Positions 9,291 to 18,629 of a stretch of 64,000 bases of DNA are shown here, one piece after another. The stretch is from Actinomyces sp. oral taxon 414. Lineage in GTDB: Bacteria > Actinomycetota > Actinomycetes > Actinomycetales > Actinomycetaceae. The stretch's first letter is position 1; every line of letters begins with the position of its first letter. Position numbers and translations under genes: made by a program. The notes under the pieces were generated by a model, which made no database searches, was not told where the DNA came from, and saw nothing but the letters and a program-made list of their open reading frames with translations. The stretch is taken from NCBI RefSeq assembly GCF_001278845.1, contig NZ_CP012590.1, positions 1,054,001 through 1,118,000 on the forward strand. Reading direction: 5' to 3'.

Positions 9291-11192
9291 TCAGGCCCGC
9301 CCGGCCTCGGCCCGCCCGGCGCCGGCGTGCTCGCCGTCGGCGGCGGCCTCCAGGGCGGCGCGCACGCGCCGGTGCGCGGCCCAGATCTCCTCGGGCAGGC
9401 CGTCGAACTGGGCGAGGTGCTCCTCGCGCAGGTCCATCTCCCGGCGCCAGCGCTCGACGTCGATCGTCAGCAGGCGCTCCAGGTCGGCGCGCTCGCCCTC
9501 GAAGCCGTCCAGGTCGAGCTCCTCGACGCGCGGGACCAGGCCCACCGGGGTGGGCGATCCCTGGGCGCGGCCCTCCTTGACGTCGATGAGCCACAGCAGG
9601 GCCCGCAGGTTCTCCCCGTAACCGGGCCACAGGAAGCGGCCGTCGTCGGGGTCGCGCTGGAACCAGTTGACGTGGGCGAAGATCGGCCGGTGCTCGGCCG
9701 AGCCCAGCACGTCGAGCCAGTGGCGGGCGTAGGCGCCCTCGGGGAAGGACATGAAGGGCCGCATGGACATGGGGTCGTAGCGCAGCCGCCCCTCGGTGCC
9801 CTCCGCGGCGAAGGTGGCCTCGGCGCCCAACGTCAGGCCGTCGTAGACGCCCTCGGCCAGGTCGGTGATGGCGCGGATGAGGGGCTCGCGGTCCCGGCAG
9901 CGTCCGCCGAAGATAATGGCGTCAATGGGCACGCCCTCGCTGCGCTCGTAGTCCTGGGCGATATTGGGCACCACGGACAGGCGGGCGGTGAAGCGCGAGT
10001 TCTTCTGGCTCCACAGGTCGGCGTCGGCCCCCGAGCGCTGGTGCTCGGCGGGCCGGTCGCAGATCAGCTCGTTCCGCCAGTCGCGCCAACCGGTGACGTC
10101 CTGCGGGTAGTCGGGGGTCTTGCCCTCCCACCACAGCTCCTTGGTGCCCTCGTGGTGGGCGACGTTGACGAACAGGGTGCCGGTGCCCTCGGCGACCGCC
10201 CTCATGGCGTTGGGGTTGGACTCCCAGTTGGTGTCCTTGGCCACCCCGAAGGTCCCGTACTCGGGGTTCATGCCGTAGACGCGCCCGTCGGTCTCGTCCA
10301 CGCGCAGCCACACGATGTCGTCGCCGTAGAACTCGACCTCGTAGCGCTCGCTCAGGGCGGCCGGCGGGCGCATCATGGCCAGGTTCGTCTTGCCCGAGGC
10401 CGAGGGCATGCCGCCGCAGATGTGGTAGGTGCGGCCGGTGACCCGGTCGCGGATGCCGATGAGCATGAACTGCTCGCCCATGAAGCGCCCGGAGGTCCAC
10501 CCGTCGTAGGAGGCCTGGCGCAGGCCGTGGGCGATCTTGCCCAGCAGAGCGTTGCCGCCGTAGGCCGAGCCGAAGTGGAGGATGGTGCGCTCGTCGGCGA
10601 TGGTGGCGAACAGCCGCCTGTCGTCGGCGGTGCCCTGCCCCATGGCGTCGAGGTCCCCGGTGGCGTGGACGGCGCGCACGAAGAAGCCGGGGTCGTCCAG
10701 GCCGTTGAGGTGGTCGACCCCCACGCGGGCCATGCGCAGCATCTGCAGGACGACGACGCGATTGTCGGAGAGCTGGACGCCGACGGCCCAGCGGGCCAGC
10801 GGCGAGCCGGGAGGGGCCATGAGGTAGGGCACGACGTACATGGTCCGCCCGGCCATGGCGCCGCTCATGCGCTCGATCTGTTGGGCGCGCACCTCGTCGG
10901 CGGCGCGCCAGTTGTTGTACACGCCCCGGTGGGCGGGGTCGTGGGTGGCCACGACCGTGCGCTCCTCGGAGCGGGCGGTGTCCCCGGGGTGGGAGTGGGC
11001 CAGGTAGCGGTCGCGGCCCGCCTCGACGATCTCCCCGGCCTCCAGGGCCTCGGCGAGCAGGCGCTCGTCGGCGTCGGCGTCGACGACCTCGATGCGGTCG
11101 GGGGTGAGGATGCGGGCCCACTCGGCGACGAATTCGTGGACATGGGGGTTGGTCAGACCGGCCCTCGCGAGGATCGCGGAGGAGTACGTCAT
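9291..11192 (-). CDS. pckG: Phosphoenolpyruvate carboxykinase (GTP)
   Basis: Cytosolic enzyme that interconverts oxaloacetate + GTP and PEP + GDP + CO2, linking the TCA cycle to gluconeogenesis or anaplerosis. Family motifs include VYNNWRAADEV, HFGSAYGGNALLGKI and the metal/PEP site segment AKDTNWESNPNA, and the length (633 aa) is normal for the GTP type. The P-loop reads GGMPSASGKTNLAM with K268. Position 266 is Ser where most family members carry a reactive Cys (PSACGKTN). The ATG at 11192 is used because homology starts there and GGAG precedes it; the upstream in-frame ATG adds an unconserved stretch. Confidence 0.95.
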   Translation of the reverse strand: MTYSSAILARAGLTNPHVHEFVAEWARILTPDRIEVVDADADERLLAEALEAGEIVEAGRDRYLAHSHPGDTARSEERTVVATHDPAHRGVYNNWRAADEVRAQQIERMSGAMAGRTMYVVPYLMAPPGSPLARWAVGVQLSDNRVVVLQMLRMARVGVDHLNGLDDPGFFVRAVHATGDLDAMGQGTADDRRLFATIADERTILHFGSAYGGNALLGKIAHGLRQASYDGWTSGRFMGEQFMLIGIRDRVTGRTYHICGGMPSASGKTNLAMMRPPAALSERYEVEFYGDDIVWLRVDETDGRVYGMNPEYGTFGVAKDTNWESNPNAMRAVAEGTGTLFVNVAHHEGTKELWWEGKTPDYPQDVTGWRDWRNELICDRPAEHQRSGADADLWSQKNSRFTARLSVVPNIAQDYERSEGVPIDAIIFGGRCRDREPLIRAITDLAEGVYDGLTLGAEATFAAEGTEGRLRYDPMSMRPFMSFPEGAYARHWLDVLGSAEHRPIFAHVNWFQRDPDDGRFLWPGYGENLRALLWLIDVKEGRAQGSPTPVGLVPRVEELDLDGFEGERADLERLLTIDVERWRREMDLREEHLAQFDGLPEEIWAAHRRVRAALEAAADGEHAGAGRAEAGRA

Positions 11193-11441
11193 GGCGGCTC
11201 CAATCGTCGGGCGGGGCCCCGTGGGCGACGGCGCCGCCCGGGTCCGGAAGGCCCCTGCGGCGAGCATAGAAGAAAGTTCGTATATGCGAAACTCTGGGAA
11301 TTACATGTGGAAATGCTGTGAATATGGTGCGGGTGCTGACCGTCCGAGGGGCCGACCGCCCGCCGGGGCGAGCGGGATGGCGGGGGACGGCGCCCGGCGA
11401 TCGTCCTCGCGCCGGGGCGGGGATGGCCATGCGGCCATGCC
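11193..11441. other. Intergenic region upstream of pckG
   Basis: About 250 nt. The part nearest pckG contains a locally AT-rich stretch (11270-11325, with TATATG) that is the best place for the pckG promoter. No gene is supported here. Confidence 0.4.
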
Positions 11442-11625
11442 CGCCCCGGTCTGCGCGACCTGCGGTCGGCCTCCGGCCTGGACCGGACCGCCGCCTTCTC
11501 CGACGCGGTCCTCGCCATTGCCATGACGATCCTGGTGCTGGACCTCAAGGCCCCCGACGTGGCCGGGCGCCGCGAGTACGACGACGCCCTCCTGGCCGCC
11601 CTGCCCCGCCCGCGTTTCCGCCCAC
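11442..11625 (+). pseudogene. Truncated TMEM175-like (DUF1211) membrane channel gene
   Basis: The + strand, in the frame of base 11481, encodes LDRTAAFSDAVLAIAMTILV followed by LDLKAP. This is the first transmembrane helix and the FSD signature of the TMEM175/DUF1211 potassium-channel family. Homology stops at about 11620, immediately before the start of a 148-bp repeat (11626). No credible start codon exists in this frame, and the remaining five helices are missing. It is a remnant, probably broken by insertion of the repeat-bounded segment. Confidence 0.6.
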
Positions 11626-11773
11626 GGGGGGTCGATTCGGTGATGTCACCTGGGCTCGCATTGCGCCAGGTGGGCTCGCACGGATCGGGCTGAGGCGGAT
11701 TCCGTCGCGCTGGACTCGCACGGCGCGAGGTGGGGCGGACCGTGTCGCGCTGAGCTCGCATTACGCAAGCCGG
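11626..11773 (+). repeat. 148-bp inverted repeat, left copy
   Basis: It starts with six G followed by TCGATTCGGTGATG and ends ACGCAAGCCGG. The sequence is identical, base for base, to the reverse complement of 12429-12576. It contains four degenerate copies of GGRCTCGCAYNNCG spaced 25-35 nt apart. It abuts the truncated TMEM175-like reading frame. Confidence 0.9.
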
Positions 11774-12428
11774 ACTCGGGTCCGCCCCGGGATTTCGTTG
11801 AGCTGATCTAGAATTACGCACGCCAGTTCCGGGTCTGCGCCAGCCCGGGAGTCGGCCCGGGCGCCGTGTACGTCGTCGCGGGCCCGGTCCCGGTTCCCGC
11901 CCCGGCCTGACCCGCCCCGGCCGGGGCCGCGAGATCGTCACTTGACTCGCGAGATCGCCGGGTAACCCGCGAGCACGTATCTCTAGCAGACGTGCTCGCG
12001 GGTCGAGTGACGATCTCGGCGTCTACCCGGCGATCTCGCGGGTCAAGACACGCTCTCACGGCCCGGGCGGCGCACCCGGTGGGGCGGTGCGGACGAGGGG
12101 CGCGACGGGATCCGGGCTCCCGACCGGGACCCGCTCGGGATGCCCTCACCGGCGTCCGCGGCCGGTGCGCACCCGGCCCGCCGACATCCGCCCGCAAGAC
12201 CGACGCGGACGAGTTCACCGACGCCGGGGCGATATTCCTGCACGGGTGCGGCGATGAGGCTCATGGACGTCGGGGCGGCGGCGCTGTCCGAGATATTCCT
12301 ACACGGGTGCGGCGATGAGACTTCGGCCCTGACGACGCGCGCCCGATTTACGTCATCACGCCCACCCCCGCTTCCACGACCAGTACCCCGTCGACTTTCG
12401 GGCCGGCGCGGGCTGGTGCGAGCCGGGC
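11774..12428. other. 655-bp segment between the 148-bp inverted repeats
   Basis: No coding sequence is supported. The segment holds a large palindrome (11928-12050) and a direct repeat (12231-12258 and 12292-12319, GATATTCCT[G/A]CACGGGTG and following). Open frames here are GC-driven and have no recognisable domain. The whole 11626-12576 unit resembles a non-autonomous, repeat-bounded insertion rather than a standard insertion sequence. Confidence 0.5.
11928..12050. repeat. Large compound palindrome (family with 42707-42779)
   Basis: The inner arms 11965-11978 (ACCCGCGAGCACGT) and 11990-12003 are perfectly complementary with an 11-nt loop. The outer arms 11948-11964 and 12024-12040 (CGCGAGATCGCCGGGTA) are also perfect over 17 bp. 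The left flank GCGAGATCGTCACTTGAC is shared with the palindrome at 42707. Confidence 0.8.
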
Positions 12429-12576
12429 CCGGCTTGCGTAATGCGAGCTCAGCGCGACACGGTCCGCCCCACCTCGCGCCGTGCGAGTCCAGCGCGACGG
12501 AATCCGCCTCAGCCCGATCCGTGCGAGCCCACCTGGCGCAATGCGAGCCCAGGTGACATCACCGAATCGACCCCCC
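12429..12576 (-). repeat. 148-bp inverted repeat, right copy
   Basis: Exact reverse complement of 11626-11773. It ends in six C at 12571-12576. Perfect identity over 148 bp implies recent duplication or ongoing gene conversion. Confidence 0.9.
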
Positions 12577-12780
12577 AGGGGCCGGGGCCTCCCTGGAGGC
12601 GGGGACGCGCAGGCCCGGGCCGCCGGAGCCCTCCTGGGCGCGCGATTCCCCGAGGGACGGGGGTGCGTACAAGACCCGGACTCGGCGGGGGCCGCGCGGG
12701 GACGAGGGAACACCGTGAAGAACGTGGACCCGTCCTGCACGTGCCGGGTGAAGGGCCGCCCGGCGGCGGGCGGCGGGCCG

Positions 12781-14967
12781 TCAGTCCACGGCGGTGGCGC
12801 GCACCAGCACCAGGTGGTCGGGGTGGAGCACCGGCAGGGCCAGGCCCGTGGCGCTCAGGTAGGAGCCGGGCAGGGTGACGCCCCCGTCCATCCAGCCGGC
12901 CCGCAGCCCCAGGCCGGGGTAGGCCGGGGCCGCCAGGCGCACGCGGTAGCGGCGCGCGGGGTCCAGGCCGGGCAGCGGGCGCGGCGATGCGGGCCAGGTC
13001 AGGAGCTGGCCCAGGGAGGCGATCTCGAACAGGGCGTCGGAGCCGTCGGGGGCGACGACGCCCTCGATGCGCAGCGCGTCGTCGTCGGGCAGGTCCGCGT
13101 GGACCGTCAGGCCCGAGTGCAGCAGGCCGCGCAGACCCTTGTGCAGGGCGATGATGGAGGCCAGGCGCTCGCGGGCGGACTCGTCGGCCTCGGTCAGGTC
13201 CCACTCCACGCCCATGTGGCCCCACAGGGCGGTGCCGGCGCGGAAATCGAGGTCGAGGTCGCGCAGGGTGGTGTGGGCCCGCCCCGAGCCCACGTGGGCG
13301 CCCACCAGCTCGGGGGGCAGCAGCAGGGCGGTGCCGCGCTGGATGTCCTGGCGGTCGTGGGCGTCGATGCAGTCCGAGGCCCACACCCGCTGGACGCGCT
13401 CCATGATCCCCAGGTCGATGCGCCCCCCGCCCCCGGCGCAGGACTCGATCTCCAGGTCGGGGAAGCGCTCGTGCAGGTCGTCCAGGAGCCGGTAGAGGGC
13501 CAGGGTCTGGTCGTGCACGGCGGCGGCGCCGGGCCGGCCCGCCACGGGGTCGGCGACCTCGTGGCCGGTGGCCAGCAGGGGGGAGTTGTGATCCCACTTG
13601 AGGTAGGCGATGCCCAATCGCTCCACCAGGGCGGAGATGGCGCCGTACAGGTACTCCCGGGCGCCGGGGGCGGCCAGGTCCAGGACCCGCTGGTGGCGGT
13701 GCTCGGGCGCCCCGCCGGCGCCGTCGGACAGGATCCACTCCGGGTGGGCGCGGGCCAGATCGGAGTCGGCGTTGATCATCTCCGGCTCGAACCACAGCCC
13801 GAACTCCATGCCCAGGGCGTGGACGTGCTCGACGAGCGGCTCCAGGCCGCCGGGCCAGGCCTCGGGGGAGACGTGCCAGTCGCCCAGACCGGAGGTGTCG
13901 TCGCGCCGGGAGCCGAACCAGCCGTCGTCGAGCACGTAGCGCTCAATGCCGACCTGGGCGGCGGCGTCGGCCAGGACCTTGAGCTTGTCCAGGTCGTGGT
14001 CAAAGTAGACGGCCTCCCAGGTGTTGAGCAGCACCGGGCGGGGCCGGGAGGGGTGGGAGGGCAGCGAGCGCAGCCAGGCGTGGCTGCGGTGGGCCAGGGC
14101 GTCCAGGCCCTGGCCCCAGGAGAAGACGACCCACGGGGAGGTGTAGGTTCGGCCCGGGCCCAGGGCCACCTCGCCGGGCAGGAGCAGTTCGCCGGCGCCC
14201 AGGAGCCTGCGGCCCGAGGCCGTGTTCAGGGCCAGGTGGCGGGTGTTGCCCGACCAGGCCAGGTGGACGCCGTGGATGCGCCCGGAGCGCCAGCCGAAGC
14301 CGGCCCGGCCGGCCGCCAGCCAGGTGACGGCGTCGTGCCCGGAGCGCCCCTCCCACGACTCGCGCAGGCGGGCGCCGGGGGTGAAGGGTGTGCGCACGAG
14401 CCGGCGCTCGAGGACGTGGTGGCCGGTGGTGTCGAGCAGCTCGTCGGCGTCGTCGGGCACGGGCATCACGGGGGTGAGCTCGCCGACGACCAGGTCGGCC
14501 CCCTCGGCGTCGGCGGGGCGGTCGTCTCGCACCCAGGCGCGCACGCGCACCAGGCCGGACGGCTCCAGGCGCACCTCGGTGCCCAGGGTAAGGTCGTGGA
14601 CCGGGTCGGCGCCGGTGGAGCGCACGATGCGGGTGGTGCCGGCCGGGCCGTCCTCGGCGTCCTGCTCGTGGGCGAAGACGGCGGGGTGGGGGGAGAAGGC
14701 CGTGCCGTCGGTGCGCGAGAGCGCCACGGCGGGGCGCGCGCTCCAGCCCAGGTGGGCCAGGGGCAGGATCGGCAGGTCGTTGGTGATCCAGGCGGTGTTG
14801 GCGCCCGGGGAGGTCGCCCCGGCGCGGGCGGCGTCGGCCAGGTCGTCTCCGTCGACCTCCCCCAGGTCGGGGCCCCAGTGGCGCACCACCGGGAAGCGGT
14901 CGTCGGGCAGGTCGAGCACCAGGGAGGTTCCGGCGCAGCGCAGGTGGAGGGGCGGGCGGAGGGTCAT
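12781..14967 (-). CDS. Alpha-galactosidase, glycoside hydrolase family 36
   Basis: Hydrolyses terminal alpha-1,6-galactosyl residues from melibiose or raffinose-type oligosaccharides. The domains are an N-terminal beta-supersandwich (to ~residue 330), a TIM barrel starting near LLNTWEAVYFDHDLDKLK, and a C-terminal beta domain. The nucleophile is D459 in YLKWDHNS and the acid/base is D532 in VWASDCIDAHD; the motif LDDGWFGSRRDD is also typical of GH36. At 728 aa it matches the long cytoplasmic subgroup, and no signal peptide is seen. The ATG at 14967 has a GGAAGGA ribosome site. No sugar transporter or LacI regulator is adjacent in this window. Confidence 0.93.
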   Translation of the reverse strand: MTLRPPLHLRCAGTSLVLDLPDDRFPVVRHWGPDLGEVDGDDLADAARAGATSPGANTAWITNDLPILPLAHLGWSARPAVALSRTDGTAFSPHPAVFAHEQDAEDGPAGTTRIVRSTGADPVHDLTLGTEVRLEPSGLVRVRAWVRDDRPADAEGADLVVGELTPVMPVPDDADELLDTTGHHVLERRLVRTPFTPGARLRESWEGRSGHDAVTWLAAGRAGFGWRSGRIHGVHLAWSGNTRHLALNTASGRRLLGAGELLLPGEVALGPGRTYTSPWVVFSWGQGLDALAHRSHAWLRSLPSHPSRPRPVLLNTWEAVYFDHDLDKLKVLADAAAQVGIERYVLDDGWFGSRRDDTSGLGDWHVSPEAWPGGLEPLVEHVHALGMEFGLWFEPEMINADSDLARAHPEWILSDGAGGAPEHRHQRVLDLAAPGAREYLYGAISALVERLGIAYLKWDHNSPLLATGHEVADPVAGRPGAAAVHDQTLALYRLLDDLHERFPDLEIESCAGGGGRIDLGIMERVQRVWASDCIDAHDRQDIQRGTALLLPPELVGAHVGSGRAHTTLRDLDLDFRAGTALWGHMGVEWDLTEADESARERLASIIALHKGLRGLLHSGLTVHADLPDDDALRIEGVVAPDGSDALFEIASLGQLLTWPASPRPLPGLDPARRYRVRLAAPAYPGLGLRAGWMDGGVTLPGSYLSATGLALPVLHPDHLVLVRATAVD

Positions 14968-15102
14968 CGTCGTCCTTCCGGGGGAGGAGCGGGCGGAACA
15001 CTTTATTGTAGGATGAAAATAATTCATGGCGGCAGCCGCCGACCGGCACAATCGGTGTGATGGGGGTCGCATCTGCGGCGAGGGTCCCGAGACGGCTTGG
15101 GG

Positions 15103-15125
15103 CTAAGGATCTCCTTAGTTAGATT
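15103..15125 (+). promoter_or_regulatory. Promoter/operator of the NDH-2 gene
   Basis: TAGATT (15120-15125) lies 6 nt before the ATG at 15132, which implies a leaderless mRNA. The perfect palindrome CTAAGGATCTCCTTAG (15103-15118, 7-bp arms) touches the hexamer and is a plausible repressor site. The regulator is unknown. Confidence 0.5.
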
Positions 15126-15131
15126 GTGCGC

Positions 15132-16703
15132 ATGAGCCGCCGCACCACCCTCGCCCTGTCGACCACCGGCCTGCTCGCGGCCGGCGCCGCGCTCGCCGCC
15201 CTGGCCTCGCGCCCCGCGCGGCGCGACGTGCCGGAGATCCCCACCGCCTCCGGGGGACGGCGCCCCGTCCGCGTCATCATCGCAGGCGGCGGCTACGTCG
15301 GCTTCTGCACCGCCCGGCGGCTGCGCGCGCGCCTGAGCCCCGACCAGGTCGAGATCGCCGTCGTCGACCCCCGCCCCTACATGACCTACCAGTCCTTCCT
15401 GCCGGAGGTCGCCGCCGGCTCCATCCAGCCGCGCCACGTCGTGGCCTCCCACCGGCGCAACCTCGACGGCGTGACCATCCTGACCGGGTCGGTCACCGGC
15501 ATCGACCACGCCGCGCGCACCATCACCATCACCCCGCCGGTGCCCGAGTCCACCCAGGAGGTCCCCGAGCCCTACGACCTGAACTACGACCACCTCGTCC
15601 TGGCCCTGGGTGCGGAGGCCCGCACCCTGCCCATCCCGGGCCTGGCCGAGCAGGCCATGGGCTTCAAGCAGGTCGAGGAGGCCCTGGCGCTGCGCAACCG
15701 GGTGCTCTCGCGCATTGACGACGCCGCCTGCACCTGGGACCCCCAGTGGCGCCGCCGGCTGCTGACCTTCGTCTTCGTCGGAGGTGGCTTCGCCGGCGTC
15801 GAGGCGATCGCGGAACTGGAGGACATGGTCCGCGCCGACGTCGCCAAGATCCCCAGCATCGACCAGGAGGACGTCCACTTCGTCCTGGTGGAGGGTTCGC
15901 GCCGGATCCTGCCCGAGCTCACCGAGGAGCTGTCCGGTTACGGCCTGGAGCAGCTGCGCGAGCGCGGCATCGACGTGCGCCTGTCCACCTTCCTCAACTC
16001 CTGCGTCGACGGGCACGTCGTCCTGTCCGACGGCACCGAGTTCGACGCCGACACCATCGTGTGGACCGCCGGCGTCAAGGCCTCCCCGGTCCTGGCCGAA
16101 TCCGACCTGCCCATTGAGGGGCGCGGGAGGGTCACCACCCTGCCCACGCTCCAGGTCGCCCGCGACGGCGTCGTCGTCGACGGCGCCTGGGCGGCGGGGG
16201 ACTGCGCCGCCGTGCCGGACCTGACCAGCGAGGACCCCGAGGCCACCTGCGCGCCCACCGCCCAGCACGCGGTGCGCCAGGCCGGGGTCCTGGCGGACAA
16301 CCTCGTCGCCGTCCTCGCCGCCGGGGACGACGGCGAGGCGGAGCTGACCGCCTACGCGCACGAGAGCCTCGGAACGGTGGCCACGCTGGGCATCGGCAAG
16401 GGCGTCGCCCGGATCATGGGGCACAACCTGCGCGGCCCGGCCGCCTGGACCGCCCACCGCGGCTACCACGTCTACGCCATGCCCACCGTCAACCGGAAGG
16501 TGCGCATTATGATGGACTGGTTCGCCGCCGTCGTCTTCCGGCGCGACCTGGCCTCCTTCGGATCGGCGGCCCGACCCGGGGCGGCCTTCGCCGAGGCGGC
16601 GCGCCACGACGCCCTCCTGGCCGAGCGCCGGGCCCGCAGGGCCGCCGCGGCCGCGGCCGACGGGGCTGCGACCGCCGGGTCCGCGGCCGACGGGGACCGG
16701 TAG
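15132..16703 (+). CDS. ndh: Type II NADH dehydrogenase (NDH-2-like, FAD-dependent)
   Basis: Membrane-associated flavoprotein that passes electrons from NADH to quinone without pumping protons. The N-terminus (LALSTTGLLAAGAALAALA) is hydrophobic and may anchor it. It has a FAD-binding Rossmann motif VIIAGGGYVG (~residue 50), a second nucleotide motif FVFVGGGFAGVE (~residue 217) for NADH, and the late FAD contact WAAGDCAAVP. The C-terminus is Ala/Arg-rich and poorly conserved. At 523 aa it is longer than typical NDH-2 (~430-460). A GTG at 15126 is an alternative start; the ATG is preferred because TAGATT sits 6 nt upstream. It is convergent with gcvH. Confidence 0.88.
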   Translation: MSRRTTLALSTTGLLAAGAALAALASRPARRDVPEIPTASGGRRPVRVIIAGGGYVGFCTARRLRARLSPDQVEIAVVDPRPYMTYQSFLPEVAAGSIQPRHVVASHRRNLDGVTILTGSVTGIDHAARTITITPPVPESTQEVPEPYDLNYDHLVLALGAEARTLPIPGLAEQAMGFKQVEEALALRNRVLSRIDDAACTWDPQWRRRLLTFVFVGGGFAGVEAIAELEDMVRADVAKIPSIDQEDVHFVLVEGSRRILPELTEELSGYGLEQLRERGIDVRLSTFLNSCVDGHVVLSDGTEFDADTIVWTAGVKASPVLAESDLPIEGRGRVTTLPTLQVARDGVVVDGAWAAGDCAAVPDLTSEDPEATCAPTAQHAVRQAGVLADNLVAVLAAGDDGEAELTAYAHESLGTVATLGIGKGVARIMGHNLRGPAAWTAHRGYHVYAMPTVNRKVRIMMDWFAAVVFRRDLASFGSAARPGAAFAEAARHDALLAERRARRAAAAAADGAATAGSAADGDR

Positions 16704-16757
16704 GAGTCGGCGCCGCCCGCCGCGGGGCGTCCCCGGCATTCCCGGCGGCCCTGCGGG

Positions 16758-17156
16758 TCAGGCGTCCCCGGCGGGGACGACCTCGGCGTCGAAGCGGGCC
16801 GCGTACTCCCGCGCCGAGAGCAGCTCGCCCTCGCTCTCGACCTCCACCTCGAACAGCCAGCCCGCCCCGTAGGGGTCGGCGTTGATCGTGCCCGGCTCGT
16901 CGACGACGGCCCCGTTGACCGCCACCACCGTGCCGGTGACGGGGGAGACCAGGTCGGACACCGACTTGGTCGACTCCAGTTCGCCGCACGGCTCGCCGGC
17001 CTCGACGGCGGCGCCCACCTCCGGCAGCTCCACGAAGACGACCTCGCCCAGCTTGTTGGTGGCCACCGCGCTGACGCCCACGCGGGCCGGGGAGCCGGCG
17101 GAGAGCCACTCGTGGTCGGCGGAGTAGCGCAGATCGGATCGGACGGGTTGTGCCAT
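16758..17156 (-). CDS. gcvH: Glycine cleavage system H protein
   Basis: Lipoyl carrier that shuttles the aminomethyl group between the P, T and L proteins of glycine cleavage. The lipoylation site is K64 in [10 protein letters not shown]. The conserved start RYSADHEWL and the motifs [15 protein letters not shown] and [13 protein letters not shown] are present. At 132 aa it is the normal length. An AAGGATC ribosome site precedes the ATG at 17156. It is the last gene of the operon gcvP-gcvT-gcvH; a 122-nt GC-rich gap with inverted repeats separates it from gcvT. The L protein and lipoate ligases are not in the window. Confidence 0.95.
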   Translation of the reverse strand: MAQPVRSDLRYSADHEWLSAGSPARVGVSAVATNKLGEVVFVELPEVGAAVEAGEPCGELESTKSVSDLVSPVTGTVVAVNGAVVDEPGTINADPYGAGWLFEVEVESEGELLSAREYAARFDAEVVPAGDA

Positions 17157-17278
17157 GGGGGATCCTTTCTCGAAAAGATGCGGAAGAAGACGGTGACGGG
17201 CGCCGGCGGCCCGGAGGCGGGGCCCGCGGCGCCGGCGCCGAAGTGCCGGCGCCGACTCCGCGCCCGCGCAGGCGGGGC

Positions 17279-18628
17279 TCAGCGCCCCCGCCGGTAGAAG
17301 GGGGAGGCGACCACGCTCATGGGCAGGCGCCTGCCGCGCACGTCCGCGCTCAGCTCCGCGCCCACCGGCCAATCCGGGGACTCGGGCGAGGCCGGCGAGA
17401 CCAGGGCCAGGGCGATCGGATGGCCCAGGGTCGGCGAGAGCAGGCCCGAGGTCACCGCGCCCACCCGCCGGCCGTCGGCGTCGAACACCGCCGACCCCGC
17501 GCGCGCCGCCCGCCGGCCCCGGCCGGCCAGGGCGACGAGCACCGTGGTGCCCTCCGCGCCGCGGCGCCTCGCCCGCTCCACCAGGGCCCCGCGCCCCACG
17601 AACTCGGGCTTGTCCAGCCCGACGACGCTCCCCAGCGAGGCGTCGAAGGGCGTGATCGCCTCACTCAGCTCGTGCCCGTACAGGGGCATGCCCGCCTCCA
17701 GGCGCAGCGAGTCGCGGGCCGCCAGCCCGCAGGGGCTCAGCGCCGGGATCTCGGCGCCGTCCGGCCCCCGACCGGGGTCCAGCCCGGCCGCCGCCCCCAT
17801 AATGACCGACCACAGGTCCTCGGCGTCCTCCGCCCCGCAGAACAGCTCGAAGCCGTCCTCCCCGGTGTAGCCGGTGCGCGCCAGCACGATCGCGTGCCCG
17901 GCCGCCGTCGCCCGCACCGCCGCGTAGTAGCGCAGGCGCCGCAGGATCGTCGGACCACACACCACGTCCGCCCCGCACTGCGCCCCGGGCGCCGCCCCCT
18001 CCTCGGGGCGCAGCGCGGCGGGCATGGCCGCCCCGGACTCGACGACGCCGGCCAGCACCTCCACGGCCCGCGGCCCCTGGACGGCAATGAGGGCGATCGA
18101 CGGCGACAAGTCCTCCACCCGCGCCTCGAAGCCCGCGCAGCGCTCCGCCAGCAGGTCCGCCACGCGCTCGCGGTTGCCCGCGTTGGGCACCACCAGGTAC
18201 TCCTCCTCACCCACGCGGTAGACGATGAGGTCGTCAATGACGCCGCCGTCGGCACCCACGATCATGGTGTAGCGGGCCCGGCCCAGCGCCACCTTCGAGA
18301 TCGCCCCCACCAGCGCGTGGTCCAGGGCCGCGGCCGCGCCCGGCCCGGTCACCTTGACCTCGCCCATGTGGGACAGGTCGAAGACGCCGGCGCTGCGCCG
18401 CACAGCGTGGTGCTCGGCCAGGTCGGAGGCGTAGCGCAGCGGCATCCGCCACCCGCCGAAATCGGTGAAGGAGGCCCCCAGCGCCGCATGCACCGAGTGC
18501 AGCGGGGTGGTGCGCAGCACGGGGGCTCCGGCGGGCGCCGCGGGGCCGGCGCCGGCGGCCCCTCCGACACCGGTCCCGACGCCGCCCGCGCCGGCCCGGT
18601 CCGTCGCGGCCCGATCCGTCCGATTCAT
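17279..18628 (-). CDS. gcvT: Glycine cleavage system T protein (aminomethyltransferase)
   Basis: Transfers the methylene group from H-protein-bound aminomethyl to tetrahydrofolate and releases ammonia. GCV_T motifs are present: [42 protein letters not shown] and the [14 protein letters not shown] segment. It begins 1 nt after the gcvP stop, so translation is coupled. At 449 aa it is about 70 longer than usual, because of a Gly/Ala/Pro-rich N-terminal extension of ~45 residues and some internal insertions. AAGGAGAG precedes the ATG at 18628. Confidence 0.95.
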   Translation of the reverse strand: MNRTDRAATDRAGAGGVGTGVGGAAGAGPAAPAGAPVLRTTPLHSVHAALGASFTDFGGWRMPLRYASDLAEHHAVRRSAGVFDLSHMGEVKVTGPGAAAALDHALVGAISKVALGRARYTMIVGADGGVIDDLIVYRVGEEEYLVVPNAGNRERVADLLAERCAGFEARVEDLSPSIALIAVQGPRAVEVLAGVVESGAAMPAALRPEEGAAPGAQCGADVVCGPTILRRLRYYAAVRATAAGHAIVLARTGYTGEDGFELFCGAEDAEDLWSVIMGAAAGLDPGRGPDGAEIPALSPCGLAARDSLRLEAGMPLYGHELSEAITPFDASLGSVVGLDKPEFVGRGALVERARRRGAEGTTVLVALAGRGRRAARAGSAVFDADGRRVGAVTSGLLSPTLGHPIALALVSPASPESPDWPVGAELSADVRGRRLPMSVVASPFYRRGR

Positions 18629-18629
18629 C

